DNA of 64,000 nucleotides from Bacillota bacterium (lineage in GTDB: Bacteria > Bacillota > Sulfobacillia > JACIYH01), in contig JASEFA010000003.1 in assembly GCA_030019365.1 (NCBI GenBank), positions 1-64,000 on the forward strand, read 5' to 3'. Numbering within the stretch: position 1 is the first letter of the stretch; every line of letters starts with the position of its first letter. The position numbers and the translations under genes were made by a program. Shown here piece after piece: positions 25,608 through 36,040 of the stretch. Below the pieces are notes generated by a model that worked only from the letters and a program-made list of their open reading frames with translations, searched no databases and was not told the origin of the DNA.

Positions 25608-27979
25608 CCTCCCGCGCCGGTGGTTCCTCCCTGCCCGTCCGGCCCGGCGGGGGGCTGCCCCGGACCGGCTGGCGGCGGGGGCTGTGGTTGTTCCGGCGGT
25701 CGGTGTCCGGGCTGGCCGCCCCCCTCCTCATGGCCAGGGGGCGGTTCGGGTGGCACGGGACCGCCGGGTGTGGCGGGACCGGGGCTGCCAGCGGGAACGG
25801 GGGCACCGGGGGTGCCGGTGGGGGGCGGAGAGGGCCGGTTGGCCAGGTATCCGGGGGAGTCCTCCCATCCCCACTCCGGTGGACGGCCTGACCACCATGC
25901 CGGCGATACCGCCGTGGGTTCGGTGCCGGCAATGAACACCTCGGTCACCACGGGCGAGGAGGGGTTGGGCAGCAGGCCGTCCACGGCCGAGACCTGAGTC
26001 CAGCTGATGCCCCGGGGTGCCGGGAACTCGCGCGGGGGGACGTTGTGCAGGGCCGAACTCATGAAGGCCGCCCAGACGGGAGCGGCGATGCCTCCTCCCG
26101 TGGACCAGAGGGACGTGGAGCCGTCGTCGTAGCCGACCCACACTGTCGCCAGCAGGTCGGGGGTATACCCCACGAACCAGGCGTCGCGTAGCTCGTCGGT
26201 GGTGCCGGTCTTGCCGGCGGCGGGCCGGTTGATTACCGGACCCACGCGGCCGGCGGTCCCGCCGGGCGAGAGCACGCTGCGCAGGAGGTCCGTCACGATG
26301 TAAGCCACCCGCTCGTCCAGCACCCTTTCCTTCGCCAGGGGCGTGCGTCCCGGGTCCTCCAGGACGCGGCCGCGGGAGTCCTCGATGCGCAGGACGCAGG
26401 TGGGAGTCACCCGGTAGCCCCCGTTGGCCAGCGTGCAGTATGCGGTGGCCAGTTCCAGGGGGGAGACCGGTGAAGCTCCCAGGGCCAGAGGCCCCACCGC
26501 GTCGAGCGGGCTCTGGATACCCATCAGCCTGGCGTAACGGGCCAGCCGCGATGGTCCCAGGGCCATGCACCAGCGGGAAGTCACCACATTGTCCGAGATC
26601 TTCAGTGCTTCCCTCATCATGAGGGGCCGGTAGTGGTAGGGCTCGTGGTTTTCGGAGGTGTAGTCGGTGGGAATCCAGGGACGGTCAGGCGTGGGCCCGG
26701 GGAAAGCAACCGGCTCGCACACCTGCTGTTCCACCACGGTGTGGCCGCTATCGATGAGGGCGGCGTACAGGAAGGGCTTGAACGCCGAACCGGGCTGACG
26801 ACGCACCGGCGGGGCGGCGCGGTTGAGCTGGGTGACGGAGAAGTCCTTGCCGCCCACCATGGCCCTGATGTGGCCCGTGGAGGGCTCAACGGCCACCAGG
26901 GCGGCCTGAGGCTGGGGCACCCCGCCGGCGTCGCGGGCGCGGTCGGGGATGAGCTGCCCGATGGCCTTCTCCGCGGCCCGTTGCATGTCCAGGTCCAGGG
27001 TGGTGTAGATACGATACCCCGCCCGGTATATATCCCCCGACAGATGGGGGAAGCGCTTCCCCAACTCGTTGAGGACGTAACTGGCGAAGTATCCCGCCTC
27101 ACCCGGCGGGCGCAGGCCCGCCACCTGGATGGCCGTGGATTTGGCTTGCTGCGCCTGCACGGGTGTGATCATGCCCGCCTGAACCATGCGGTCCAGGACC
27201 AGGTTGCGCCGGCGCAGGGCTGCCTCGGGGTCCCGATAGGGGGAGTAAGCCTCGGGGGCACGGATGAGCCCGGCCAGGAGGGCAGCTTCGGGGAGGTTCA
27301 CCTGCGAGACATCGTGCCCGAAGTAAGTCTGGGCCGCCACCTCCACCCCATAGGCACCGTGGCCGAAGTAGATGGTGTTGAGGTACATCTCGAGGATACG
27401 GGACTTGCGAAACGTGATTTCGAGCTTGATGGTGACCAGGGCCTCGTAAGCCTTGCGCCAGAGGGTACGCTCGGTGCGCCCGCTCAGGTTCTTGGCCAGC
27501 TGCTGGGTGATGGTGCTGCCGCCCTCCACGATGCGGCCCGCCTGCAGGTTGCGGATGGCGGCCCGCACGATGGCCACCGGGTTGACGCCCGGGTGACTGT
27601 AAAAATACTCATCTTCGATGGCCAGCACCGCCTGCTGCAGGTGGCGCGGCACCCTGGTCAGGGGGACTTCGACCCGTTTCTGCACGTAAAGGTGCACAGC
27701 AGGGCGGCCCCGGTGGTCATATATTACACTGGCCTCCGGGACCTGCGTTTGGGGAAGGGGGACGGCCAGCGCGGCTCCCAGGACGAGCACCGCCAGGCCG
27801 GCCACCAGGCCCAGGAACAGCCTGGCCCGCTTCCCGGTGGGCGTGGGCGCCGGGTCCTGCCCCTGCGCGCCGGGGAAGTCGGATGACGTCTCGAAGCCCG
27901 TAAGACTGGTTCTTGCGAAGCGTCTGGAGACCCGATAGCTGAGCGTGCGTTGCCTCTTTCTTTCCCGCCTGCTCTGCAC
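25589..27979 (-). CDS. Class A penicillin-binding protein (PBP1A type)
   Basis: Bifunctional peptidoglycan glycosyltransferase and transpeptidase, about 796 residues. A basic N terminus (QSRRERKRQR) precedes one membrane helix (LFLGLVAGLAVLVLGAALAV). The GT51 domain shows AIEDEYFYSHPG with the catalytic Glu, GGSTITQQLAKNL and RKSRILEMYLN. The transpeptidase domain carries RRQPGSAFKPF (catalytic Ser and Lys), SDN in KISDNVVTS and KTGTT in AAGKTGTTDELRDAWFVGYTP. The C-terminal 110 residues are a Pro/Gly-rich tail, probably wall-spanning. GTG 27979 is chosen because CGGAGGGAATCC precedes it; the frame stays open far upstream but there it is antisense to speE. It is divergent from speE. Confidence 0.95.
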   Translation of the reverse strand: MQSRRERKRQRTLSYRVSRRFARTSLTGFETSSDFPGAQGQDPAPTPTGKRARLFLGLVAGLAVLVLGAALAVPLPQTQVPEASVIYDHRGRPAVHLYVQKRVEVPLTRVPRHLQQAVLAIEDEYFYSHPGVNPVAIVRAAIRNLQAGRIVEGGSTITQQLAKNLSGRTERTLWRKAYEALVTIKLEITFRKSRILEMYLNTIYFGHGAYGVEVAAQTYFGHDVSQVNLPEAALLAGLIRAPEAYSPYRDPEAALRRRNLVLDRMVQAGMITPVQAQQAKSTAIQVAGLRPPGEAGYFASYVLNELGKRFPHLSGDIYRAGYRIYTTLDLDMQRAAEKAIGQLIPDRARDAGGVPQPQAALVAVEPSTGHIRAMVGGKDFSVTQLNRAAPPVRRQPGSAFKPFLYAALIDSGHTVVEQQVCEPVAFPGPTPDRPWIPTDYTSENHEPYHYRPLMMREALKISDNVVTSRWCMALGPSRLARYARLMGIQSPLDAVGPLALGASPVSPLELATAYCTLANGGYRVTPTCVLRIEDSRGRVLEDPGRTPLAKERVLDERVAYIVTDLLRSVLSPGGTAGRVGPVINRPAAGKTGTTDELRDAWFVGYTPDLLATVWVGYDDGSTSLWSTGGGIAAPVWAAFMSSALHNVPPREFPAPRGISWTQVSAVDGLLPNPSSPVVTEVFIAGTEPTAVSPAWWSGRPPEWGWEDSPGYLANRPSPPPTGTPGAPVPAGSPGPATPGGPVPPEPPPGHEEGGGQPGHRPPEQPQPPPPAGPGQPPAGPDGQGGTTGAGGENQGR

Positions 27980-28017
27980 GGATTCCCTCCGATTGAGTAT
28001 CCCCCTCAGGCGGCCTG

Positions 28018-28026
28018 TGCTATAAT
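28018..28026 (+). promoter_or_regulatory. Extended -10 promoter of speE
   Basis: TGCTATAAT is a perfect extended -10 element, 35 bases before the TTG start. No -35 lies at the usual spacing (TTGAGT at 27993 is 22 bases away), which extended -10 promoters tolerate. Confidence 0.65.
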
Positions 28027-28060
28027 GCACCGTGTAAATGGGCAGGGGGTGAGAAGGGCA

Positions 28061-29074
28061 TTGCGTTTCCGCTTTGAGGAGGAGCATGCTCCGGGTCTGT
28101 GGCTGGCATACGGCCTGGGGGCCGTTCTGCGACAGGAGAAAACGCCCTACCAGGAGTTGAGCGTGGTGGACACGGAGGCCTTCGGGCGCGCCCTCATCCT
28201 GGACGGAGTGATGCAGACTACCGAGCGGGACGAGTTCTTCTATCACGAGATGATGACCCACGTTCCCATGCTCGCCCATCCGTGCCCCCGGCGGGTGCTG
28301 GTGGTGGGAGGCGGAGACGGGGGCGTGGTGCGCGAGGTGCTGAAACATCCCACCGCGCAGAAGGTGGATCTGGTGGAGATCGATGCCCGGGTGCCGGCGA
28401 GCGCCCGGGAGTTCCTGCCCTTTCTGGCCCGGGCGTTGGATGATCCGCGGGTGAACCAGGTGGTGGAAGACGGTGCCGCGTTCGTGGCCCGGTGTGACGC
28501 GTCGTATGACGTGGCCATTGTGGACTGCACCGACCCCGTCGGGCTCCCCGACTTCGGCGATCCGCCCGCGCTGGCGGCGCCCGATTCGGGCGATCCGCCC
28601 GCGACTGGTGAAGCCCCTTCTCGGGAAGCGCCGGACGGAGGGGATGCCGGATGTGCCCGGGTCCACGGTGCGGCGGGCGGTCCCTTGCGGGAAGGCCCGG
28701 CCGCCAGCCTGTTCCGGCCGGAGTTCTACGCCTCCCTGGCCCGGGTGTTGCAGCCGCACGGGGTGTTCAGTTGCCAGGTGGAGTCGCCCTTCTACTACCC
28801 CGAAGTGCTGGTGAAGGCCCATCGGGTGGTGGGACGGTACTTCCCCCTGGTCCGCATATACCTGGGCCCGGTGCCCACCTATCCCGGGGGCTGGTGGGGA
28901 TATGTGGTGGGTTCCCACGGTCCCGACCCCTCCCGCCCGCCGGAAGAGAGCCGGCTGGGCGGGATTATGACCCGATACTATACGCGAGAGACGCACAGGG
29001 CTGCCTTTGCCCTTCCCCGCTACCTGCAGGAGATGCTCGCCGCCGAGGAGGTGGCACCCTCCGGGGGCGGTTAG
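28061..29074 (+). CDS. speE: Spermidine synthase-like aminopropyltransferase with inserted loop
   Basis: Transfers an aminopropyl group from decarboxylated SAM to putrescine or a similar amine. Landmarks: LRQEKTPYQELSVVDTEAFG, LILDGVMQTTERDEFFYHEMMTH (core: DGVMQTTERDEFFYHEM), the SAM-binding loop VLVVGGGDGGVVREVLKH, VDLVEIDARV, DDPRV with VEDGAAFV, and DVAIVDCTDPVG. Between DCTDPVG and LFRPEFYASL, where the family normally has a few residues, there is a Pro/Ala/Gly-rich insert of about 50 residues built partly from an 11-residue repeat. The rest, including YYPEVLVKAHRVV and YPGGWWGYVVGS, is normal. TTG 28061 is eight bases after GGGGGTGA; GTG 28049 is the alternative. Followed by kamA. Confidence 0.88.
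   Translation: MRFRFEEEHAPGLWLAYGLGAVLRQEKTPYQELSVVDTEAFGRALILDGVMQTTERDEFFYHEMMTHVPMLAHPCPRRVLVVGGGDGGVVREVLKHPTAQKVDLVEIDARVPASAREFLPFLARALDDPRVNQVVEDGAAFVARCDASYDVAIVDCTDPVGLPDFGDPPALAAPDSGDPPATGEAPSREAPDGGDAGCARVHGAAGGPLREGPAASLFRPEFYASLARVLQPHGVFSCQVESPFYYPEVLVKAHRVVGRYFPLVRIYLGPVPTYPGGWWGYVVGSHGPDPSRPPEESRLGGIMTRYYTRETHRAAFALPRYLQEMLAAEEVAPSGGG
28549..28614 (+). repeat. 33-bp tandem repeat inside speE
   Basis: Two consecutive 33-bp units encode the similar 11-residue blocks DFGDPPALAAP and DSGDPPATGEA. The 15-mer GGCGATCCGCCCGCG occurs identically at 28556-28570 and 28589-28603. It lies in the inserted loop of the enzyme. Confidence 0.8.
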
Positions 29075-29117
29075 AGGGGCCCAGCCCGGGGCGCCTCCCG
29101 GGGGAGGCCCTGACCAG

Positions 29118-30455
29118 ATGAGAGACTACCGGGAGATCCCCTTATTCAGGGACGTTACTCCCGAGCAGTGGGACGACTGGCGGTGGCAGCTCGCCCACCG
29201 CATCACCGGCGTCGAGCAACTAAAACAGGTCATCCGCCTGGTTCCTGAGGAAGAACAGGGTATCCGGGCGAGCCTCCTCAGCCTGCGCATGGCCATCACT
29301 CCGTACTACGCCACCCTCATCGACCCGGATGACCCTTCCTGTCCCATCAGGCGCCAGGCGGTCCCGAGCATCCGGGAGCTTGAGCGCTCACCGGGGGAGA
29401 CCGACGATCCCCTGCACGAGGATGTGGACTCGCCCGTGCCCGGCCTGACCCATCGCTACCCGGACCGGGTGCTCTTTCTCCTCACCGACCAGTGCTTCAA
29501 CTACTGCCGGCACTGCACCCGCAAGCGGCTGGTGGGGGTGCGCGACAAGCCCGCCCCCCGGGATAGGGTGGAGATGGCACTGGAGTACATCCGGACCACT
29601 CCCCAGATCCACGATGTGCTGCTGTCGGGCGGAGACCCGCTCACCATGGCCGACGGCCGGCTGGAGTGGGTGCTGGACGAGTTGCGGCGCATCCGCCACG
29701 TGGAAGTGATCCGCATCGGGACGCGGACTCCGGTGGTGGTGCCCATGCGCATCACGCCCCACCTCTGCCGCATGCTGGCCCACTACCACCCGGTTTGGGT
29801 GAACACCCACTTCAACCATCCCCGGGAGCTGACACCCCAGGCGCAGCAAGCGGTGGGGATGCTGGTCGACCACGGCATCCCGGTGGGGAACCAGACCGTG
29901 CTTCTCAAGGGCATCAACGACTGCCCCTTCCTGATGCGCGATCTCATGCGCGGGCTGGTGCGGGCGCGGGTGCGGCCGTACTACATCTACCAGTGCGACC
30001 TCACCTGGGGGCTGGGCCACTTCCGCACCAGCATCCGCAAGGGCCTGGAGATCATGGAGATGCTGCGCGGTCACATTTCCGGTTTCGCTGTCCCCACCTA
30101 TGTGGTGGATGCCCCCGGCGGAGGCGGAAAGATTCCCCTCTCGCCCCAGTATCTCCTGAGCATGACGGATGATCGGGTCATCCTGCGCAACTTCGAAGGG
30201 GTCATCTGCGCCTACCGGGAGCAAGCGGGGGACGGTCGGCAGGCGTGCCGCCTCTGCGGCGGTCGTTGCGGGCAACTGGACGAAGGGCTGGGCAAGCTGA
30301 TGTACGGCGACCAGGTGGCCATGGAGCCGGCAGGCCTGACGCGGACGCACCGGCGCGAGTCCTGGCGGGGCGTTGCCCGGGCCGGGGCCTGGGCCGGTGC
30401 CGGTAGCTGCGCGGGTGCCGGCGACGAGTGCATCCCGAGAGAGGTCGGCCGTTGA
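29118..30455 (+). CDS. kamA: Lysine 2,3-aminomutase
   Basis: Radical SAM, PLP-dependent enzyme converting L-lysine to L-beta-lysine. The cluster motif is CFNYCRHC (C126, C130, C133), followed by TRKR. LSGGDPLT and the block YIYQCDLTWGLGHFRT are diagnostic; the PLP lysine lies in DAPGGGGKIPLSPQYL. The two aspartates that bind the substrate epsilon-amino group in the clostridial enzyme (in YQCD and VVDAPGG) are both present, favouring lysine over glutamate, whose mutase has Lys and Asn there. CRLCGGRC near the C terminus matches the zinc site. The last 30 residues are an Ala/Gly-rich tail not seen in the family. ATG 29118 is preceded by GGGGGAGG. Confidence 0.92.
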   Translation: MRDYREIPLFRDVTPEQWDDWRWQLAHRITGVEQLKQVIRLVPEEEQGIRASLLSLRMAITPYYATLIDPDDPSCPIRRQAVPSIRELERSPGETDDPLHEDVDSPVPGLTHRYPDRVLFLLTDQCFNYCRHCTRKRLVGVRDKPAPRDRVEMALEYIRTTPQIHDVLLSGGDPLTMADGRLEWVLDELRRIRHVEVIRIGTRTPVVVPMRITPHLCRMLAHYHPVWVNTHFNHPRELTPQAQQAVGMLVDHGIPVGNQTVLLKGINDCPFLMRDLMRGLVRARVRPYYIYQCDLTWGLGHFRTSIRKGLEIMEMLRGHISGFAVPTYVVDAPGGGGKIPLSPQYLLSMTDDRVILRNFEGVICAYREQAGDGRQACRLCGGRCGQLDEGLGKLMYGDQVAMEPAGLTRTHRRESWRGVARAGAWAGAGSCAGAGDECIPREVGR

Positions 30456-30479
30456 TCGCGGGAAGCTTTTTGCTAAAAT
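30452..30479 (+). promoter_or_regulatory. Sigma-A-type promoter of rpoE
   Basis: TTGATC (30452-30457), 16 bases, TAAAAT (30474-30479) with TGC just before it (extended -10). It overlaps the end of kamA and lies 26 bases before the rpoE start. Confidence 0.75.
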
Positions 30480-30505
30480 AGCGGAGGATGAGCGGGAGGG
30501 GAGAG

Positions 30506-30946
30506 ATGGCTACGGAGATGGGAACTGCCGAGGGGTTACGGAAGGCTCCCCCTTCGACGGTGGACATCGCCTGCGAGGTGCTGCGGAAACACAGCCGTCC
30601 CATGCACTTCCGGGATCTCTGTGACGAGATCCTGCGCCACCGGCAGGAGGCGGGGTACGACGCCCTTCACGTGGCTCGCATATACACCGACCTGAATCTG
30701 GACCACCGTCTCACCTATCTGGGGGAGGGGAACTGGGGCCTGCGGGAATGGCAGCGCCAACGCATCAGCCGGGCGGTGGCCAGCCAGGCATTACGACCCA
30801 TACGGAAGGAACCCCCCTGGCGCGAGGAGATCGAGCAGACGGAAGAGCCCGAGGGCGTGGGCGCCGGGGACGAGGACGAGGAGGAAGAAGAGGAGGACGA
30901 CGAAGAGGGCGATGGTTCCTGGGACGCTCAGGAAGAAGGGGTGTAG
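30506..30946 (+). CDS. rpoE: RNA polymerase delta subunit
   Basis: A 146-residue protein with the two-part layout of RpoE(delta): an N-terminal HARE-HTH domain (about 15-90, STVDIACEVLRKHSRPMHF, ARIYTDLNLDHRLTYLGEGN, WGLREW) and a disordered acidic tail (DEDEEEEEEDDEEGDG). In Bacillota the delta subunit increases polymerase recycling and specificity. The gene lies directly before pyrG, a gene pair conserved across the phylum. ATG 30506 is chosen because GGGAGGGG precedes it; ATG 30488 has its SD too close. The tail is shorter than in Bacillus but equally acidic. Confidence 0.93.
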   Translation: MATEMGTAEGLRKAPPSTVDIACEVLRKHSRPMHFRDLCDEILRHRQEAGYDALHVARIYTDLNLDHRLTYLGEGNWGLREWQRQRISRAVASQALRPIRKEPPWREEIEQTEEPEGVGAGDEDEEEEEEDDEEGDGSWDAQEEGV

Positions 30947-32644
<1,698 letters not shown>

Positions 32645-32690
32645 CCCCACCGCGCGTCTGTCCGGGAAGGGTTGCGAGGAGGTGTTGCTT

Positions 32691-33695
32691 TTGAGCCGGA
32701 GGAAGAGGGTAGTTGCGGTGGTGCTGACCCTGGTGGTGGTCGGTTCCGTGGTGGCGGTCGCTCTTGCCACGGTGCCGGCGGGGGAGAGGCTGGTGCGGAG
32801 CGGCAACGCCGTCGGTCTGGTTTTCCTGGAAGGTATCATCACCACGGGGTCTTCGGGCAGCCGGCTGCTGGGGGCCGTGCTCGGCTCTGACTCCGTGCTG
32901 GTGGAACTCCGCAAGGCGCGGGAAGACCCGGCTACCCGGGCGGTGGTGCTGCGCATCAACAGTCCCGGCGGCAGCGCTGCCGGGTCCCAGGAGATCGCCC
33001 GGGAGGTCCAGCGGCTGCGGGAGGCCGACAAGGTGGTGGTGACTTCCATGGGCGACGTGGCGGCCTCCGGGGCCTACTGGGTGGCGTCGGCCACCGAGCA
33101 CATCATGGCCGACCCGGGCAGCCTCACCGGCAGCATCGGCGTCATCATGGAGGTGCAGAATCTGGAAGGGCTCTACGGCAAACTGGGCATCCGGTACGAG
33201 ACCATAAAGAGCGGGCCCCACAAGGACATGGGATCACCCGCCCGGCCCCTCGACCCGGAGGAGCGCGCCATCCTGCAGGGGATGGTGGACGACATCTTCC
33301 AGCAGTTCGTGGACGCGGTGGTACAGGGCCGCGCGGGCAAGATGACCCGCCCCCAGGTGCTGGCCCTGGCCGATGGCCGCGTATTCACCGGTCGCCAGGC
33401 CCTGCAGAACGGTCTGGTGGACGAACTGGGCAACCTGCGCGATTCCATCCAGAAGGCTGCCGACCTGGCGGGTATCGGCGAATCCTACGAGGTCAAGACG
33501 TACCGGGAGGTGCATCCTCTGCTAGACCTGCTGCAGGAGATGGGCCTGCGCTTTGGCGGCGCCTTCTGGGGAGGGGCGGCACCCCTGGCGCCGGCTACAG
33601 GGGCAGCCGGTACTGCGGTCCCCGGACCCCTGCAACGGCTGGAGTGGGCCTGGTGGGCCGCCCGCCAGATCCTGACCATGCCGGCCGGTCGCTGA
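32691..33695 (+). CDS. sppA: Signal peptide peptidase SppA
   Basis: Membrane-bound serine/lysine peptidase that degrades signal peptide remnants, in the short (about 334-residue) form of Gram-positives. One N-terminal helix (VVAVVLTLVVVGSVVAVAL) anchors it. The Ser nucleophile lies in GDVAASGAYWVASA and the Lys in KSGPHKDMGSP. RINSPGGS and GSLTGSIGVIME are further family blocks. TTG 32691 is eight bases after AGGAGG. The C-terminal 60 residues are Ala/Pro/Gly-rich. It may be cotranscribed with pyrG (46-base gap). Confidence 0.93.
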   Translation: MSRRKRVVAVVLTLVVVGSVVAVALATVPAGERLVRSGNAVGLVFLEGIITTGSSGSRLLGAVLGSDSVLVELRKAREDPATRAVVLRINSPGGSAAGSQEIAREVQRLREADKVVVTSMGDVAASGAYWVASATEHIMADPGSLTGSIGVIMEVQNLEGLYGKLGIRYETIKSGPHKDMGSPARPLDPEERAILQGMVDDIFQQFVDAVVQGRAGKMTRPQVLALADGRVFTGRQALQNGLVDELGNLRDSIQKAADLAGIGESYEVKTYREVHPLLDLLQEMGLRFGGAFWGGAAPLAPATGAAGTAVPGPLQRLEWAWWAARQILTMPAGR

Positions 33696-33786
33696 GTCCC
33701 GGGCCAGGAGCGCCCTCAGCGGCCGGGCCTGGCGTACGTCCCACGCGCACGCCAGCGAGTCGCATCATCAGGAGGTGGAGACAGCA

Positions 33787-34566
33787 GTGGAACATATGGG
33801 GGAGCAACTGCCCGGGCCTCCCGGCGGGCAGGCATCCACGCCGGGGAAGCCGGCCGCCGCCGTGCCGCCCGAGGAGCGGGCCGCCGCCGTGCCGCCCGAG
33901 GAGCGGGCCGCCGCCGTGCCGCCAGAGAAGCCGCCGCTGGGTGTGCTGGAGCTGATGTACGGCGCCCTGTTCAGCCCGGTGGCCACCTTCCGCGAGGTGG
34001 CGGCGCGTCCGCACCTGGGCCGCGCCGTGGTAGTGCTGGTGGTGGTGGCGGCGGTGAGCGCGACCGTGGGTGCCATCAGCGGGGGGCGGGAGTTCACCGC
34101 CGGGATGGCAGAGGCGGGTGTCCCGGTGTCGGGGGCGAGCTTCGGCCCCGTGGCCTTCCTCTTCGGGCTGGTGGGGCCCTTCCTGTTCTGGTATCTGCAG
34201 ACTGCCATCTTCTACCTCACGGGCGTCCTCCTGGGAGGAAAGGGTCCGGTCCTTCCCCTGATGGCGGCTCTGGCCGTGGCCAGCATGCCCCAGGTGTTCT
34301 CCGCGCCGGTGATGCTGGTGAGCACGGCGGTCCACCAGGGTTTGGGGGTGTGGCTTTCCCTGGCCATCGGGATCTGGGTGATCGTCCTGAACGTTCTGGC
34401 AGTCCGGGAGGCCCTGCACTTTTCCACGGGACGGGCCATCGCCACCCTGGTGCTGCCGCTGGCCGTCATCGTGGTGCTGATGGTGGGGGCGGTTATTGCC
34501 TTCGCCGTGGCCTTCCTGCCCCTGTTCCAGCAGTTCATGCCCGGCACCATGCCCCCGATCCCCTGA
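33787..34566 (+). CDS. Yip1-domain membrane protein
   Basis: A 259-residue protein with five or so hydrophobic helices from about residue 75 on (AVVVLVVVAAVSATVGAI, FLFGLVGPFLFWYLQTAIFY, PLMAALAVASMPQVFSAPVML, WLSLAIGIWVIVLNVLAV and VLPLAVIVVLMVGAVIAFAV). The pattern LMYGALFSPVATFREVAARPHLG before helix 1 and the YLTGVLLGG / MPQVFSAP blocks match Yip1 family proteins of Bacillota. The cytoplasmic N terminus carries a 9-residue tandem repeat (AAAVPPEER) of unknown use. GTG 33787 is 11 bases after AGGAGG; GTG 33775 is inside the SD. The family role in bacteria is unclear. Confidence 0.75.
   Translation: MEHMGEQLPGPPGGQASTPGKPAAAVPPEERAAAVPPEERAAAVPPEKPPLGVLELMYGALFSPVATFREVAARPHLGRAVVVLVVVAAVSATVGAISGGREFTAGMAEAGVPVSGASFGPVAFLFGLVGPFLFWYLQTAIFYLTGVLLGGKGPVLPLMAALAVASMPQVFSAPVMLVSTAVHQGLGVWLSLAIGIWVIVLNVLAVREALHFSTGRAIATLVLPLAVIVVLMVGAVIAFAVAFLPLFQQFMPGTMPPIP
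33853..33933 (+). repeat. 27-bp tandem repeat in the Yip1 gene
   Basis: Three 27-bp units (33853-33879, 33880-33906, 33907-33933) encode AAAVPPEER twice and AAAVPPEKP once. The first two are identical; the third differs near its 3' end. Confidence 0.9.
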
Positions 34567-34630
34567 CCGCTGCCCGTTCCCGACTGAGTACTGGCGGGTT
34601 TACGACTGACGGATGGAGGTCTTGCGCGAC

Positions 34631-36040
34631 ATGACGGCACCGCGACCCGTGCGCATCACCGACACGACCCTGCGCGATGGCCACCAGTCCCTCCTGGCCA
34701 CCCGCATGCGCCTCGAGGACATGCTCCCCATCATCGACAAGATGGACCGCGTGGGCTTTCACTCCTTCGAAGTGTGGGGCGGGGCCACCTTTGACTCGTG
34801 CCTGCGCTTCCTGGCCGAGGACCCGTGGGAGCGCCTGCGCACCCTCCGGCGGGCGTTCAAGAACTCCCGCCTGCAGATGCTCCTGCGCGGTCAGAACCTG
34901 GTGGGGTATCGCCACTACCCGGACGACGTGGCGGAGGCCTTCGTGCGCAAGGCGGTATCCAACGGGCTGGACATCATCCGCATCTTCGATGCCCTGAACG
35001 ACACCCGCAACATGGGGAAGGCCATCGAGGTGACAAAGGAAGCGGGCGCCCACGTCCAGGCCACGGTGGTGTACACCACCAGCCCTATCCATACCGTGGA
35101 CCACTTCGTGGAGGTGGCGCGGGAGCTGGCCGGGATGGGCGCCGATTCCATCTGCCTGAAAGACATGGCGGGCATCCTCGACCCCTACACGGCCCACACC
35201 GTGGTGGGTCGCCTCAAGGCCGAAGTGGGCCTGCCCGTGCAGGTCCATACCCATTACACCAGCGGCATGGCCTCCATGGCCCTCCTCAAGGCTGTCGAAG
35301 CCGGCGCCGACGTCATCGATACCGCCATCTCATCACTGGCCCTGGGGACTTCCCAGCCCGCCTGCGAGACCATGGTGGCTGCCCTGAGGGGTACTCCCTA
35401 CGAAACCGGGCTGGACCTGGGGCTCCTGGGCGAGATCGCCGAGTACTTCCGCGACGTGCGCAAGAAATACGGTGAGTTCGACGTGGCTCCCCCGGGCGTG
35501 GACACCAACGTCCTCCGCTACCAGATCCCGGGGGGCATGATTTCCAACTTCATCTCCCAGCTCTCGCAGCAGAACGCCCTCGACCGGCTGGGGGAAGTGC
35601 TGGATGAGGTCCCCCGCGTGCGGGAAGACCTGGGATACCCGCCCCTGGTGACGCCCTCCAGCCAGATCGTGGGCGCTCAGGCGGTGCTGAATGTGCTGGC
35701 CGGCGAGCGCTACAAGATGGTTACCAATGAAGTGAGAGCCTACCTGCGGGGGCTCTATGGAAGGCCGCCCGGCCCGGTGAATGAAGAGGTGAGGCGGAAG
35801 ATAATAGGGGAGGAGCAGGTGGTGGAGGGGCGCCCCGCCGACGAGCTGGAGCCCGGTCTCCCGGAAGCGCGCAGGCTGGCTGCCCCGTACATGGAGCAGG
35901 AGGAGGACGTCATCTCGGTAGCCCTGTTCCCCCAGGTGGCCCTGAAGTTCCTCCAGGAGCGCATGGCCCGTCGCACCGGGGTGGATTACACCCTGGCCGA
36001 GGAAGCACGCAGGAACGGCCCCGTGCACTACCCCGTGTGA
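34631..36040 (+). CDS. Carboxyltransferase subunit (pyruvate/oxaloacetate type)
   Basis: A 469-residue member of the family containing pyruvate carboxylase B, oxaloacetate decarboxylase alpha and the transcarboxylase 5S subunit. The metal site and barrel motifs are clear: ITDTTLRDGHQSLLATRM, EVWGGATFDSCLRFL, QMLLRGQNLVGYRHYPDD, FDALNDTRNM, the carboxylated-Lys motif SICLKDMAG, and HTHYTSG. The conserved C-terminal domain (GEFDVAPPGVDTNVLRYQIPGGM, NVLAGERYKMVTNE) is present. The protein ends without a biotinyl (AMKM) domain, as in 5S, and no biotin carboxylase or carrier gene adjoins it. ATG 34631 lies ten bases after GGAGGT. The stop codon lies in the first copy of a 30-bp triple repeat. Confidence 0.88.
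   Translation: MTAPRPVRITDTTLRDGHQSLLATRMRLEDMLPIIDKMDRVGFHSFEVWGGATFDSCLRFLAEDPWERLRTLRRAFKNSRLQMLLRGQNLVGYRHYPDDVAEAFVRKAVSNGLDIIRIFDALNDTRNMGKAIEVTKEAGAHVQATVVYTTSPIHTVDHFVEVARELAGMGADSICLKDMAGILDPYTAHTVVGRLKAEVGLPVQVHTHYTSGMASMALLKAVEAGADVIDTAISSLALGTSQPACETMVAALRGTPYETGLDLGLLGEIAEYFRDVRKKYGEFDVAPPGVDTNVLRYQIPGGMISNFISQLSQQNALDRLGEVLDEVPRVREDLGYPPLVTPSSQIVGAQAVLNVLAGERYKMVTNEVRAYLRGLYGRPPGPVNEEVRRKIIGEEQVVEGRPADELEPGLPEARRLAAPYMEQEEDVISVALFPQVALKFLQERMARRTGVDYTLAEEARRNGPVHYPV

Noticed and set aside
23317-25932. 871-codon minus-strand frame
   Set aside because: It lies antisense to murA and htrA, both certain; His/Gln/Gly-rich shadow sequence.
27980-28996. Upstream extension of the PBP frame by 339 codons on the minus strand
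   Set aside because: It is antisense to speE, has no PBP-like sequence, and GTG 27979 with a good SD starts the conserved protein.
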